A DNA stretch of 64,000 bases from Ferrimonas sp048263965 (GCF_048263965.1 NZ_JBLXDO010000002.1:62001-126000); one strand, 5' to 3'. Shown: positions 27,390-36,528, numbered from the stretch's first letter. Notes: generated from the letters alone by a model not told the origin. Translations and numbers: made by a program.

Positions 27390-27752
27390 ATGTCTTCCAC
27401 CCTGTACGAACTTCTCGGCGGAGAAGCCGGCATCACCCGGATCGTGGAGGATGCGGTCAATGCCCACCTGAACAACCCGGTCGTTCAAAGCCGCTTCCAG
27501 CACACCGCCAATATTGAGCGGGCAAAGAAGATGTCTGTGGAGTTTTTCTGCGCCGGGTCAGGAGGGCCCCAATCCTACACAGGACGGGATATGGTGGCCG
27601 CCCACCAGGGGATGAACATCTCCGAACAGGAATTTATGGCGGTGGTGGATGACGTACTGCAAGCGCTGGACAAAAACGCCATAGGCCCAGAAGCACGCCA
27701 GCAGGTGCTGAGCATCCTCTATGGTTTGAAGGGTCAGATAATCCGTATCTAA
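27390..27752 (+). CDS. group 1 truncated haemoglobin
   Basis: 120 residues, the usual size of a group 1 (N-type) truncated globin. It begins SSTLYELLGGEAGITRIVEDAV and carries the proximal-histidine region (DMVAAHQGMNISEQEFMAVVDDV, His about 71). The ATG at 27390 follows a GGAGGA ribosome site by 5 bases. Such proteins bind O2 or NO and often protect from nitrosative stress; that role here is by family. It stands alone, with a GC-rich hairpin just downstream. Confidence 0.9.
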   Translation: MSSTLYELLGGEAGITRIVEDAVNAHLNNPVVQSRFQHTANIERAKKMSVEFFCAGSGGPQSYTGRDMVAAHQGMNISEQEFMAVVDDVLQALDKNAIGPEARQQVLSILYGLKGQIIRI

Positions 27753-27760
27753 ATTAATGG

Positions 27761-27779
27761 TCCGGCCATCCCGGCCGGA
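27761..27779 (+). terminator. hairpin after the haemoglobin gene
   Basis: A 7-bp perfect GC-rich stem (TCCGGCC / GGCCGGA) with a 5-base loop, 8 bases after the stop codon. The T-run is weak, so termination is probable rather than certain. Confidence 0.6.
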
Positions 27780-27804
27780 TCATCGTTCCCAGGGTATCTA
27801 AGGG

Positions 27805-27897
27805 TTAGCCACCCATGGGAGTGCCGATCATCCCCACTGAGGCGATGGCAACAAACAGCACTACAAGTACAGATAACTCTTTAATTACTGATTTCAT
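27805..27897 (-). CDS. 30-residue single-pass membrane protein
   Basis: A minus-strand frame of 31 codons opens with ATG at 27895-27897. It is preceded by a near-perfect ribosome site (AAGGAGGAG, 4 bases before the ATG). The peptide has a short charged start (MKSVIKEL), one hydrophobic helix rich in Val, Leu and Ala, and a GTPMGG tail. It resembles YnhF-type tiny inner-membrane proteins in shape, but I cannot assign a family. The strong ribosome site is the main evidence that it is real. Confidence 0.6.
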   Translation of the reverse strand: MKSVIKELSVLVVLFVAIASVGMIGTPMGG

Positions 27898-27910
27898 CCA
27901 TCTCCTCCTT

Positions 27911-28585
27911 ACGCCCGGTTTGGGCTCTCTTCGGCTCACTAAACTTAACCCCATTATGACTTGAAAAAAAATTTAATCAAATCATGGCGGTGTATACCAT
28001 TATAATTGCATTTACCTTACCCAGCCTGAATGCGCACCAAAATAGGTCATAAACCAACATTTTTAGGCGCCACAGCCCAATATGGACAGAAGCCAACACC
28101 AACTTTCAGCTTAGTTTGGTAATCATACAACAACCCACAACCCACACCAGCTCTGACATCAGAGACCTCCACCCTTGCCCAGACAGCAAAAACTACGATA
28201 TTTCGAGGATAGAAAAGCTCTAAAATCATAAACCCACAAAAGCATAAAAATACCTGAATTTTCCGACTGAAATTCAACGAAAATCAGGCTCCATAGGCGC
28301 CGGTTAAAAACCAAACAATTCGCTTTTTAATCAATGAATTACATAATGAACAAGGCGACTGTTCCGGGGGGAACTTCACTCTGTAGTAGTCAACTAAATC
28401 CGGACACCTATGTTCGCCGATGTTGAAATAGCGCAGCGAAGCTTGGGTCTGCTTGCCCTACAAGATCGCACCATTCTCCTGCCGCTCATCGCTCTGCTGC
28501 GGTGCAATGCCTGCCGCACCTTCAGGACCAGCAGCGAAACGAGGCTGAGAGCAAAGTCGGCCAGCGACGTGCTTGTTGCGCTTTC
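27911..28585. other. gene-poor AT-rich region with an IS-like end
   Basis: About 670 bases. The first 470 are AT-rich and I find no supported gene. At 28382-28408 the sequence TGTAGTAGTCAACTAAATCC followed by GGACACC looks like the terminal repeat of an IS3-like element. The stretch beyond it, up to the acnA stop, may be a transposase remnant. The composition changes sharply here, to the GC-rich acnA region. Confidence 0.4.
28382..28408. mobile_element. possible insertion-sequence end remnant
   Basis: TGTAGTAGTCAACTAAATCC plus GGACACC resembles the outer end of IS3-family elements, recognised by memory of the motif only. No matching second end or intact transposase was found nearby. Confidence 0.3.
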
Positions 28586-31336
28586 TCATCCCCTGTCCCG
28601 CTTGGGCGAACAGAATTGATCGGCCACATAGGGCAAAATCCCACCGGCGAAGAAATACGCCAGCTCGCGCTCATTTTCGACCGCCAGCGTCACCGGAATC
28701 GTTTGCGCAGCCGCCGGTTCATGTGGCGAGGGCGATGGATGGGCAGCCGTGATCTTCAGGAATAGGACCTGCCGTGGCACCAGCGCTTCAAACCCATTGG
28801 CCGATGGCGCAGTAATGCTGATCAGCTCATCGCCCCTAAGTTGCAGTGCATTTGATTCGAGATCGGCCGGTAACAACAGAGGCATGATCCCCATTCCCAC
28901 CAGATTACTGCGATGAATGCGTTCAAAGGAGCGTGCGATCACCGCCTTGATATTCAATAACAGGCAGCCTTTCGCTGCCCAGTCGCGGCTTGAGCCGGTG
29001 CCGTACTCCTTACCGGCAAAGATCACCAGCGGCACATGATGAGCGAGATAGTGTTGACTGGCCTGATAGATCGAGACTGGCGCTGTCTGCGCCGCCGGCT
29101 TACCATCCAGCCGGACCGATCCGCTCGGCGAAATCCAAGTGCGGGTGAAGCCCCCTTCCATCGGATCCACCAAACGGTTCTTGAGCCGCCGGTTGGCAAA
29201 AGTGCCTCGCACCATCACTTCATGATTACCACGGCGCGCGCCGTAGCTGTTAAAGGCCTCAGTCACAACCCCCTGCCTGAGCAGATATTCGCCCGCCGGC
29301 GTCAGCGGATCGATCTGACCCGCTGGCGAGATATGGTCCGTGGTAATGGAGTCACCGAAGATCGCCAGGATCCGACCGTCCACCATCGGGTTGGGAGCCG
29401 TGGTGCAAGCTACAAACGGGGCCTTACGGATGTAGGTGGACTCCTTTTGCCACGGATAGCACACCGCGTTTTCGACCTTGAGTCCCTGCCAAGTCTCGTC
29501 ACCCTTGGTCATGTTTTCATAAGACTGGCCATACAGCGCTCGGTTGATCTGCGCCAGCACCGTCGCAACCTCGGCGCTATCGGGCCACAAGTCGCGCAGG
29601 AACACCGCATTGCCATCGCGATCCGTGCCCAGCGACTCGGTGTCTAAATCGATACGGGTATGCCCCACCAGGGCAAACGCCACCACCAGCGGAGGCGATG
29701 CCAGCCAGTTCAAACTCACAGAGGGATGTATGCGACCTTCAAAATTGCGGTTACCAGACAACACCCCACAGACTTGCAGCTTGCCTTGCGCGATCACCGC
29801 TTCAAGATCCTCCTTGAGTGGCCCGGAATTGCCGATGCAGGTGGTGCAGCCAAACCCCACCCGCTGAAAACCTAACTGGTCCAAATACCCCTGAAGGCCA
29901 GACTGATCCAGATAGCGCGCCACCACCTGAGAGCCGGGGGCCAGCGAGGTTTTGACATGGGGTTTGACCGTCATGCCTTTCTCTACCGCTGCCTTGGCCA
30001 GTAATCCCGCCAGCACCATCACCTGCGGATTGGAGGTGTTGGTGCAGGAGGTGATGGCAGCGATCACCAGATCGCCGTCGCTCAGAGTCCCTGCGCCGTC
30101 CACGCCTTGGCGCGAGTGCTCACCCGCCAAGGCGATTTCATCTAGGGTCTTCTGCTTGATCGCCGCTAACGGCAACCGATCTTGTGGCCGCTTAGGACCG
30201 GCCACACAGGGAACGATCTCGCCGAGGTCGACCGTTAGGTTCTCGCTGTAAATCACCGGACTGGCAAGTTCACCCGGCTGATAGAACAAGCCCTGGGCAT
30301 GGGCATAATCGCGCACCCGCTTCACCAGAACGGCGGGGCGGTTGGTCAAGGTGAGATAGTCGATGACCTGATCATCGATGGGAAACAGCGCACAGGTCGC
30401 GCCATACTCAGGCGCCATATTGGCGATGGTGGCACGGTCTGCCACACTCAGATTGGCCAGCCCCGCGCCGTAAAACTCAACGTACTTGCCCACCACACCG
30501 TGGTTTCTCAGCAACTCGGTCAGGGTTAACACCAAGTCGGTTGCGGTCAGGCCCGGGGACAGCGCCCCCAGCAAATTCACCCCAACCACGGTGGGTGCAT
30601 TGAGGCTCAAGGGTTCGCCGAGCATAACTGCCTCGGCCTCAATGCCGCCAACGCCCCAACCGAGCACCCCTAAGCCGTTGATCATGGTCGTGTGGCTGTC
30701 AGTGCCCACCAGCGTATCCGGAGACAGGACACCATCCACCTGGCGCACTACCTGAGCCAAATACTCGAGATTAACCTGATGGCAGATCCCCCTGCCCGGC
30801 GGCACGACAGTCAGGTTGTCAAAAGCGCCCTGAGCCCACTTTAAGAACTGGTAGCGCTCACGATTGCGTTCCATCTCCCGCTGCCGGTTGAAAGACAACG
30901 CATCGGAGGTTCCGGCCTTATCAACGATCACCGAGTGATCGATCACCAAATCGACCGGACACAGCGGATTGATCCGCTTAGCATCGCCGCCTTTGGCGTG
31001 CACCGCATCGCGCATCGCCGCCAGGTCGACAATCGCCGGTACGCCGGTATAGTCCTGCATCAGCACCCGGCTGGGGAAAAACGAAAACTCAAACGCCTGC
31101 GACGGGTTGCTCGCGCCGAGCTGTTGGATGATATTGGCTTGGTCGTCATCCCCCAGGCTGTGTCTCATGACGTTTTCCAAAAACAGCCGCACGATAAGCG
31201 GTTGCGCCTCGAGTGAGAAATGGTGATCCTGCGCCAGTTTGGGTAGCGACCAATAACGCCACGTTTCGCCGTCGCTGACGTGCTCGGTCAAATAGCGTTG
31301 GCGCCATTGCTTTGCTTGGTTAGATCTCATCATCAT
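28586..31336 (-). CDS. acnA: aconitate hydratase A
   Basis: 916 residues from the ATG at 31334-31336; two more in-frame ATGs follow at once. AcnA/IRP-type signatures include VGTDSHTTMINGLGVLGWGVGGIEAE, the first cluster cysteine in SCTNTSNP, the Cys pair in FGCTTCIGNSG, and the swivel-domain motif GDSITTDHISPAG with GSSRDWAAKG. It interconverts citrate and isocitrate with a 4Fe-4S cluster. It overlaps the end of nhaA by 17 bases, so the two are translationally coupled, an unusual partner for aconitase. It lies outside the CAST in a block whose composition differs from the chromosomal genes to the left. It is probably an extra copy, not the housekeeping one. Confidence 0.93.
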   Translation of the reverse strand: MMMRSNQAKQWRQRYLTEHVSDGETWRYWSLPKLAQDHHFSLEAQPLIVRLFLENVMRHSLGDDDQANIIQQLGASNPSQAFEFSFFPSRVLMQDYTGVPAIVDLAAMRDAVHAKGGDAKRINPLCPVDLVIDHSVIVDKAGTSDALSFNRQREMERNRERYQFLKWAQGAFDNLTVVPPGRGICHQVNLEYLAQVVRQVDGVLSPDTLVGTDSHTTMINGLGVLGWGVGGIEAEAVMLGEPLSLNAPTVVGVNLLGALSPGLTATDLVLTLTELLRNHGVVGKYVEFYGAGLANLSVADRATIANMAPEYGATCALFPIDDQVIDYLTLTNRPAVLVKRVRDYAHAQGLFYQPGELASPVIYSENLTVDLGEIVPCVAGPKRPQDRLPLAAIKQKTLDEIALAGEHSRQGVDGAGTLSDGDLVIAAITSCTNTSNPQVMVLAGLLAKAAVEKGMTVKPHVKTSLAPGSQVVARYLDQSGLQGYLDQLGFQRVGFGCTTCIGNSGPLKEDLEAVIAQGKLQVCGVLSGNRNFEGRIHPSVSLNWLASPPLVVAFALVGHTRIDLDTESLGTDRDGNAVFLRDLWPDSAEVATVLAQINRALYGQSYENMTKGDETWQGLKVENAVCYPWQKESTYIRKAPFVACTTAPNPMVDGRILAIFGDSITTDHISPAGQIDPLTPAGEYLLRQGVVTEAFNSYGARRGNHEVMVRGTFANRRLKNRLVDPMEGGFTRTWISPSGSVRLDGKPAAQTAPVSIYQASQHYLAHHVPLVIFAGKEYGTGSSRDWAAKGCLLLNIKAVIARSFERIHRSNLVGMGIMPLLLPADLESNALQLRGDELISITAPSANGFEALVPRQVLFLKITAAHPSPSPHEPAAAQTIPVTLAVENERELAYFFAGGILPYVADQFCSPKRDRG

Positions 31337-32741
31337 TGGCCTCAGTGGGTCGACGATCGAGCAGCCCCTGTGGCATTCCCGTTGGGGGTGCAGGTCGCTC
31401 AACCGCAGACGGAGTGAAGAAACGCAACAAAATCAGGCCGAATAGAGCAGACGCAACCGACGCAAGCAAAATGGCCAATTTCACTGACTGTATTTGCGCT
31501 GGGCTATACGCCAGCTCGGCAATAAAAAAGGCCATGGTGAAGCCAATGCCGGCTAACGCGCCGCCACCGAGGATCAATCGCCAACTGAGATCCCGGGGCA
31601 AAACCGCAATACGCAACTTTACGGCCAGCCAGCTAAACAAGAGAATTCCGACCGGCTTGCCGAACACCAACCCCAGAAATACCGCCATCACCAATGAAGA
31701 CGTAAACGTCGTATCAGACAGTTGCACCCCCGCATTGGCCAGGGCAAACAAAGGCATCACCACAAAGCCGACCCAGGGGTGCAGCAGCATTTCCAACCGC
31801 TCGACCGGAGAAAGCGCTTCACGCGCCGCCGCTTCCGCAGTTTTTAACACCCGGCGGCCGGGCGTATCCCCACTCCAATGGTCGCCCGGTGGATAAGCCA
31901 CCACACAGTCCATGATGGTGTGCAGTCGGTCATCGGTGACCCATTTATTGGTGGGGGCCATCAAACCGAGCGCCACGCCCGTGACGGTCGGGTGAATTCC
32001 GGATGCATCGACCGCCAGCCAGACTAATCCGCCGCTCAGAAAAAACAGTGGCATACTGCGCACCCCAAGAAGCCCGATGAGCCGGATCAACAACAAACCC
32101 AGCACAGCCAGTCCGATAGGGAGCCAATGGGTCTCTGAGCCGTAGCCAATGGCAACCACCATAATGGCCCCAATGTCATCGACGACAGCGAGCGACAGCA
32201 TGAATATCCGTAAACTTCTGGGAATGCGCGGACCCAGCAATGCCAAGCAGCCGATCACGAACGCCGTATCCGTTGCCATCACGGTGCCCCAGCCATGCTG
32301 ACCGGGCTCGCCAAACTGCAACAGCAGATAGACGAGAGCGGGAAACAGCATGCCTCCCAGCGCGGCGCTGATCGACAACATGGCCAAGCGCGGCTGACGC
32401 AACTCACCGAGCACCAGCTCACGCTTGAGCTCCAACGCGATTAAGAAGAAAAACAGGGTCATCGCGGCATCGTTCACCCACGAATGCAATGACCGTTCAA
32501 AAACAAAGGCGCCTATGTTGATCCCGACTGAGGTATGCCACACGGCGGCGAATGATTCACTCCAGGCAGAGTTGGCGAGCGCCAAAGCCAGCAGCGTCGA
32601 AAACAACAGAACCAAACCTGCGGAGGCTTCGAGCTTAACGAAACGCGTGATCGGATAAGTGACCCAATCGATGTGCGCTTTCGGCAGTTGAGTTGGATGG
32701 CCCCGTTTCACCCAGGATGATTTATTACCGCCAGCCTTCAT
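31320..32741 (-). CDS. nhaA: Na+/H+ antiporter NhaA
   Basis: 473 residues from the proposed ATG at 32739-32741; longer starts are possible and the ribosome site is weak. NhaA features are clear: LEASAGLVLLFSTLLALALANS in helix 1, the pore segment MATDTAFVIGCLALLG carrying Asp of the transport site, and SLAVVDDIGAIMVVA with the paired essential Asp residues. About twelve helices are present. The middle has a longer hydrophilic stretch (about 300-330) than E. coli NhaA. It exports Na+ in exchange for protons. The downstream acnA overlaps it, giving a two-gene operon in a foreign-looking block. Confidence 0.92.
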   Translation of the reverse strand: MKAGGNKSSWVKRGHPTQLPKAHIDWVTYPITRFVKLEASAGLVLLFSTLLALALANSAWSESFAAVWHTSVGINIGAFVFERSLHSWVNDAAMTLFFFLIALELKRELVLGELRQPRLAMLSISAALGGMLFPALVYLLLQFGEPGQHGWGTVMATDTAFVIGCLALLGPRIPRSLRIFMLSLAVVDDIGAIMVVAIGYGSETHWLPIGLAVLGLLLIRLIGLLGVRSMPLFFLSGGLVWLAVDASGIHPTVTGVALGLMAPTNKWVTDDRLHTIMDCVVAYPPGDHWSGDTPGRRVLKTAEAAAREALSPVERLEMLLHPWVGFVVMPLFALANAGVQLSDTTFTSSLVMAVFLGLVFGKPVGILLFSWLAVKLRIAVLPRDLSWRLILGGGALAGIGFTMAFFIAELAYSPAQIQSVKLAILLASVASALFGLILLRFFTPSAVERPAPPTGMPQGLLDRRPTEANDDEI

Positions 32742-33084
32742 AATGATCGCCGGCCCGGACCCGGTGAGCACCTGGCATAACCACCCCCCCCTCCAAAGAC
32801 GCAGCACATACCATCGAACGGAAACACACGGTCACCATTGACCCTCTGCATAAATCACCTCAGTGAAGAGCTTAAATCCCACTCACTCAGTCTAGTCCCT
32901 TAGCCGCATCGTCCCTGTTCTAATTAAATCAGCCACAATTCAATAAATGCCTGTAGAGCTAACTTTTCATGGCTTATTTGGCTGTGGGGTGTCGATGGAA
33001 GTGGTGGCTATTCAGTTGGATAGATTCAGGCTGCTGAGGCTCAACAGAAGCCTGTGGTTGGCTCTGAGGCGCTATTGATGGCAG
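32742..33084. other. gene-poor region upstream of nhaA
   Basis: About 340 bases that should contain the nhaA-acnA promoter. No complete gene is visible. The junction with the integrase stub lies near 33085. Confidence 0.4.
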
Positions 33085-33333
33085 CTAGTTAACCGTCAGT
33101 TCCTTACCTCTGGCTTTGGCTGTGAGGGTGTCGAGGACTTGCCAAGAGCGTTGGATAGCCTCTCGTCTGCAACGAGTACGAAGGGATTGCTTGAGGTCTC
33201 TCTGGCCTACCTGAGAACGGAGGTCTTTAGGAACGACGACGCGGGCATACCAGATGCCATGCCTGGACTGGAAGAGATAGGGCGCCGACTGGGGGTGTTT
33301 CTTAGCCTGAACTGATGCCTGTTTTGCACGCAA
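33085..33333 (-). pseudogene. N-terminal stub of a phage-type tyrosine recombinase
   Basis: 82 codons encode the start of an integrase. It shows the N-terminal (DUF6538-like) segment APYLFQSRHGIWYARVVVPKDLR followed by LKQSLRTRCRREAIQRSWQVLD, then a premature stop. The catalytic domain is absent, so this is a fragment cut by the junction with the nhaA block. It lies just left of the CAST left end, which suggests the CAST is next to debris of an older integrative element. Confidence 0.7.
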
Positions 33334-33390
33334 AATGTACCACCAAGTGTATCACCTGAGGGTCAAATTCAGCTAAGTTATTGATTATAA

Positions 33391-33496
33391 TGTCGCTTGA
33401 TCCATAAGCCTGCATAACCAGACATTCAAAATCAATGACTTAGCCAATCTTCTGAAGCATAAGGTCACATAAAAATAAAGTAAAAAGCCGCATAGG
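33391..33496 (+). repeat. CAST left end with TnsB-binding-like sites
   Basis: TGTCGCTT starts at 33391. A first site, CATAAGCCTGCATAAC, spans about 33403-33418. A weaker copy, AAGCCGCATAG, is at 33485-33495, and a partial one, GAAGCATAAGG, is near 33454-33464. Compared with the right-end sites these form the expected array of inverted TnsB sites. Confidence 0.85.
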
Positions 33497-33593
33497 GTTA
33501 CAAAAGACTCAACTTGACTGACGGAAACTTACAACATTCCACGAGTAGTTCATTGACATATCAAAAAACTCGCAATCGCGGGCTTTCATTTTT

Positions 33594-34070
33594 CTAAATT
33601 ACAACCCCTGCGTTTTCCGCCAGCCACCGGATCTCGCCCCCTGTAAAATTACGCTCTTGCGAAAGGTGGGCCCGAAGCATCTCAACGCCAAAATCGACAC
33701 GCACATTTGGGTTTGTTATATCTGGGGCTACTGACAATGCTCCTGCCCAATCTCCGTACTGTAGGTGGAATTTAACTGTCTGAAACACAATCTCACTCGG
33801 AAGGCTATCAAACCACTTAATGTACTGTTCCGAGGCTGACTGGCCACCTCTCATTCTCTCCCTGTCCGCATTTACTGCCGCCAGCACCCGACCATAAAAT
33901 CCTTGGTCACCCCGCAAGATGGCCACCTCTGCCAGGAGGCCCAATGCCTCACGCTTATTTTCGGTGTCGTAAAAACTGTCCAAACGCAAGTTGCGGATCG
34001 AAGCGGCTAAGATTGTTGCGAGATCCCGGCCGTCGCCTTGCTTCTCCAATTCACTGACCAATCTCGCCAC
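33594..34070 (-). CDS. hypothetical protein at the left end of the CAST
   Basis: 158 residues from a GTG at 34068-34070; an in-frame stop lies a few codons upstream, and no good ribosome site is seen. The peptide is mostly helical and soluble, with segments such as ATILAASIRNLRLDSFYD and KFHLQYGDWAGALSVAPDI that recall helical-repeat proteins. No family recognised. It could be the C-terminal remnant of a longer gene. It is the first cargo frame inside the left end. Confidence 0.45.
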   Translation of the reverse strand: MARLVSELEKQGDGRDLATILAASIRNLRLDSFYDTENKREALGLLAEVAILRGDQGFYGRVLAAVNADRERMRGGQSASEQYIKWFDSLPSEIVFQTVKFHLQYGDWAGALSVAPDITNPNVRVDFGVEMLRAHLSQERNFTGGEIRWLAENAGVVI

Positions 34071-34306
34071 CCTGTGAAAAATGAGGTGGAATCATGTGTC
34101 TCAGCTAATAGGGACCAGCAAAATCTCTGCAGCACTAAAGAGGTGAACCAGAACATCCACAGATCCGACCATTCCTTAAGTGAAAGTTCGGCTTATCTAA
34201 GCGGTTCTAAGGGCGAACAGTGACAATTTACGGGACCTAAAAAGGCCCCGTTTTTCGTTTCTTCACCCATAACTTATTGATTTTAAATTGAGCAGTTAAA
34301 CAGTCG

Positions 34307-34561
34307 TTACAACACTTTGTTATATATAGTTGCCAATAACCACCCGCAAATTCCCGCCACTACAGACCAGCCAATTAAGCCAATGAATACACCACCAATG
34401 GATAGGCGCCATCCCATCTGTGACCAATCACCATGGGTCATATGCCCTGTCATGTCCATCATCATGGACGGCAACAGCCAAACCAGCAGACTACATATAA
34501 TCCAAAAAATAGCGAAGGCGGTGGCAGATGCCAGACCAAATTTTGTCGCATTTAATGTCAT
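34307..34561 (-). CDS. DUF5676-like small membrane protein, copper operon
   Basis: 84 residues from the ATG at 34559-34561, which has AGGTG 4 bases upstream. Two membrane helices (about 10-32 and 55-80) flank a Met/His segment (MMMDMTGHMTHGDWSQMG). Its length and pattern fit the DUF5676 family, which often accompanies heavy-metal P-type ATPases. It is the last gene of the minus-strand copA operon. The Met/His loop suggests metal contact at the membrane surface; this is inference. Confidence 0.72.
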   Translation of the reverse strand: MTLNATKFGLASATAFAIFWIICSLLVWLLPSMMMDMTGHMTHGDWSQMGWRLSIGGVFIGLIGWSVVAGICGWLLATIYNKVL

Positions 34562-34642
34562 ATTACACCTCACTGTTTTACCCATTAATAAATCAGGTGT
34601 CTGGGAAATCATGGGGTAATTAAATCAGCACCTATATCAGCA

Positions 34643-35083
34643 CTATTGGCTTTCCTGATGGTGGTACTGTTTCTTCTCCTGTGCGCTGTGATCCACCATC
34701 TGCCCCATCATCATCTGCATCATTTTCATATGCTTCTCCATCATGCCGACCCGTTCCTCCATCGTCATTGGCATGCTCTTATCCTTCCCATGCTGCATCT
34801 TGTCTCCGGCACCACAACCCATCATCTGCATGCCCTGTTGCATCTTCTCCATATGACTCTGCATCAAGGCCTGCCATTTTTGATGATCCTGCTCCTGCCC
34901 GATCTGATCCATCAGCGCACTCATCTCCTGCATGTGCTGATGCATAGCCATCATCTGCTCATGGCCCATCATTCCCATCATCGCGCATTTATCTTTCATG
35001 CCGCCGTGCTGGTGTTCTTCCCCAGCATAAGCAAAAGAAGATAGCGCTATGGCCAACGCAATCGTTTTAATTAAGGTTTTCAT
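34643..35083 (-). CDS. Met/His-rich periplasmic metal-binding protein
   Basis: 146 residues with a signal peptide (MKTLIKTIALAIALSSFAYA). The mature part is extraordinarily rich in Met (well over 20) and His, in motifs such as MMGMMGHEQMMAMHQHM and MEKHMKMMQMMMGQM, plus one Cys. Such sequences bind Cu(I)/Cu(II) and are common in periplasmic copper-tolerance proteins. It lies within the copA operon, 10 bases after the methyltransferase-like gene. Function as a periplasmic copper sponge is inferred from composition and context. Confidence 0.8.
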   Translation of the reverse strand: MKTLIKTIALAIALSSFAYAGEEHQHGGMKDKCAMMGMMGHEQMMAMHQHMQEMSALMDQIGQEQDHQKWQALMQSHMEKMQQGMQMMGCGAGDKMQHGKDKSMPMTMEERVGMMEKHMKMMQMMMGQMVDHSAQEKKQYHHQESQ

Positions 35084-35093
35084 AAAGTTCTCC

Positions 35094-35744
35094 TCACGGA
35101 TCTTCGGACGTCTTTTTAAACAACCTGGGAAACCAAGCGGGTGTCTGCCTTACATAGGCGCGGTACTGGTCACCAAACTGCAACAACGCCTGCTGCTCCT
35201 CTCGCTTCGCCAAGCGCACGTAAACGACAACCAGTATAGGAAACATCACCACCGTAGGGATCGTAGGCCATTGCAGCAGGAAACCAAACATGATGACAAT
35301 AAACGCAAGGTACTGGGGGTGGCGACAGCGGGCATACCAGCCCGTGGTAGCAACATTTCCAGCTTGTTGCGCCAGGTGCAATTGATTCCAGGCAGAGGCC
35401 ATCAAAATGAAGCCAAAGACAATGAATACCATGCTGGCAATGTGTAATGGGTCAAAATGAGCATTCCCCTCGAAGCCAAGCAAGGTATGCAACAAGTGAC
35501 CCTTTTCGTGTGAATAAAAGTTAATACCAGGGTAACGCTCTGTCAGCCAGCCCGACAGCAGGTATATCGTTAGAGGAAATCCGTACATCTCTGTAAACAG
35601 GGCAACAATAAATGCACTGAAGGCACCAAGGCTTCGCCAGTCGATTGAGGTTTTCGGTTTGATAAAACTGAACGCAAAAAAAATGAAGATTGCAGAATGA
35701 AGAATCACTATCGTCCACAGGCCATAGTCCGATTCACCGTTCAT
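35094..35744 (-). CDS. isoprenylcysteine/phospholipid methyltransferase-like membrane protein
   Basis: 216 residues with about five membrane helices. The C-terminal part (about 120-200) carries the pattern GWYARCRHPQYLAFIVIMFGFLLQWPT, then RLAKREEQQALLQFGDQYRAYVRQTPAWFP. This is the PEMT/ICMT-like SAM-binding signature. Such genes often sit in heavy-metal islands next to CopA; their metal role is unknown. It overlaps the DUF2933 gene by 11 bases, so it is translationally coupled within the copper operon. Confidence 0.78.
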   Translation of the reverse strand: MNGESDYGLWTIVILHSAIFIFFAFSFIKPKTSIDWRSLGAFSAFIVALFTEMYGFPLTIYLLSGWLTERYPGINFYSHEKGHLLHTLLGFEGNAHFDPLHIASMVFIVFGFILMASAWNQLHLAQQAGNVATTGWYARCRHPQYLAFIVIMFGFLLQWPTIPTVVMFPILVVVYVRLAKREEQQALLQFGDQYRAYVRQTPAWFPRLFKKTSEDP

Positions 35745-36069
35745 TGTTCTCCTCCCCTTTTCCCCGCGCCTCTCTTCCCGATTTCAAGCCTTCAATGAAT
35801 CCATCTCGATACGCTTCGCTCTCCTTGCTCGACTCCTCATAAGGCTTATCAAGTCCTGCTTCACTTCGGTGCTCAGTAATATGATCGTGTCCATGTCTGC
35901 CATGCATAAAGATGTGCATGAATGGGCAGGCCAACAGAATCAGAAATGGCAAAAACTCAAACAGGTGCTGGCGGTGTTCAACCAGAAGAAAATAGCTTAC
36001 TGCCGCTATCAAGCCGATGGCTGCCCACCCCTGTGGCGTTGACCAAAATGAACGTTGTCGTTTAGCCAT
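35734..36069 (-). CDS. DUF2933 family small membrane protein
   Basis: 111 residues. Two hydrophobic helices (about 14-30 and 38-55) surround a short loop, with a HIFMHGRHGHDHITEHR His-rich stretch (about 52-68) after them. A charged C-terminal tail follows. The FLPFLILLACPFMHIFMHG segment matches DUF2933, a family found almost only in copper and silver resistance clusters. Its end overlaps the next gene. A metal-handling membrane role is inferred. Confidence 0.78.
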   Translation of the reverse strand: MAKRQRSFWSTPQGWAAIGLIAAVSYFLLVEHRQHLFEFLPFLILLACPFMHIFMHGRHGHDHITEHRSEAGLDKPYEESSKESEAYRDGFIEGLKSGREARGKGEENNER

Positions 36070-36171
36070 GTCTCACCTCGTAATGATGTTACTCGATGCA
36101 CCTTAATGACTAACTCTTCCTGCACCCTCTCAAAGCGACCATGACCGTGGTAGAGGTAAATAAAGACGCCA

Positions 36172-36528
36172 TTAGCCAACAACCAGCTTGCCTCGATACA
36201 TTTGCATCTGACAGTGAAAATCGTACTCGCCCGCTTGCAATGCCGGTATTTCAACACTCGTACTCTTATCGACGGCCAAAGATTTAGCCAATTCAAGAGC
36301 TGGAAACTGAACCACTTCCGCACATGGAGACTCATCTTTGCGCAGGAAGCGAAGAGTTATCGCCTTTCCTGCCGGTAACTGAATCTGCGCCGGCTGGTAC
36401 ACACCATTGTCTACAACGATGGTTATCGGTTCATCGCCACCCGCCTTAACCTGTTTGGGCTTATACAGCCAGAACCACCACACGATCAGGGCGATTAATG
36501 CAACACCAACAAGGTTAATCAGTACCAC
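36172..36528 (-). CDS. membrane-anchored cupredoxin-domain protein
   Basis: 118 residues from a GTG at 36526-36528. One N-terminal membrane helix (about 2-22) anchors a cupredoxin-like beta domain (about 32-118). The copper-ligand pattern near the end is CAEVVQFP (Cys about 69) and GEYDFHCQMQMYRG (His, Cys and Met). This is the type seen in EfeO-like cupredoxins and in CopA-linked small proteins. It ends 15 bases before the copA coding start region of the same operon order (copA is upstream in transcription). It probably passes copper to or from the ATPase. Confidence 0.82.
   Translation of the reverse strand: MVLINLVGVALIALIVWWFWLYKPKQVKAGGDEPITIVVDNGVYQPAQIQLPAGKAITLRFLRKDESPCAEVVQFPALELAKSLAVDKSTSVEIPALQAGEYDFHCQMQMYRGKLVVG

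Noticed and set aside
28206..28210. AGGAT as a left copy of the target duplication
   Set aside because: The 5-mer is not followed by TGT or any TnsB-like site, so it is a chance match.
28047..28277. 76-codon minus-strand frame
   Set aside because: No ribosome site and no plausible protein pattern; left as gene-poor region.
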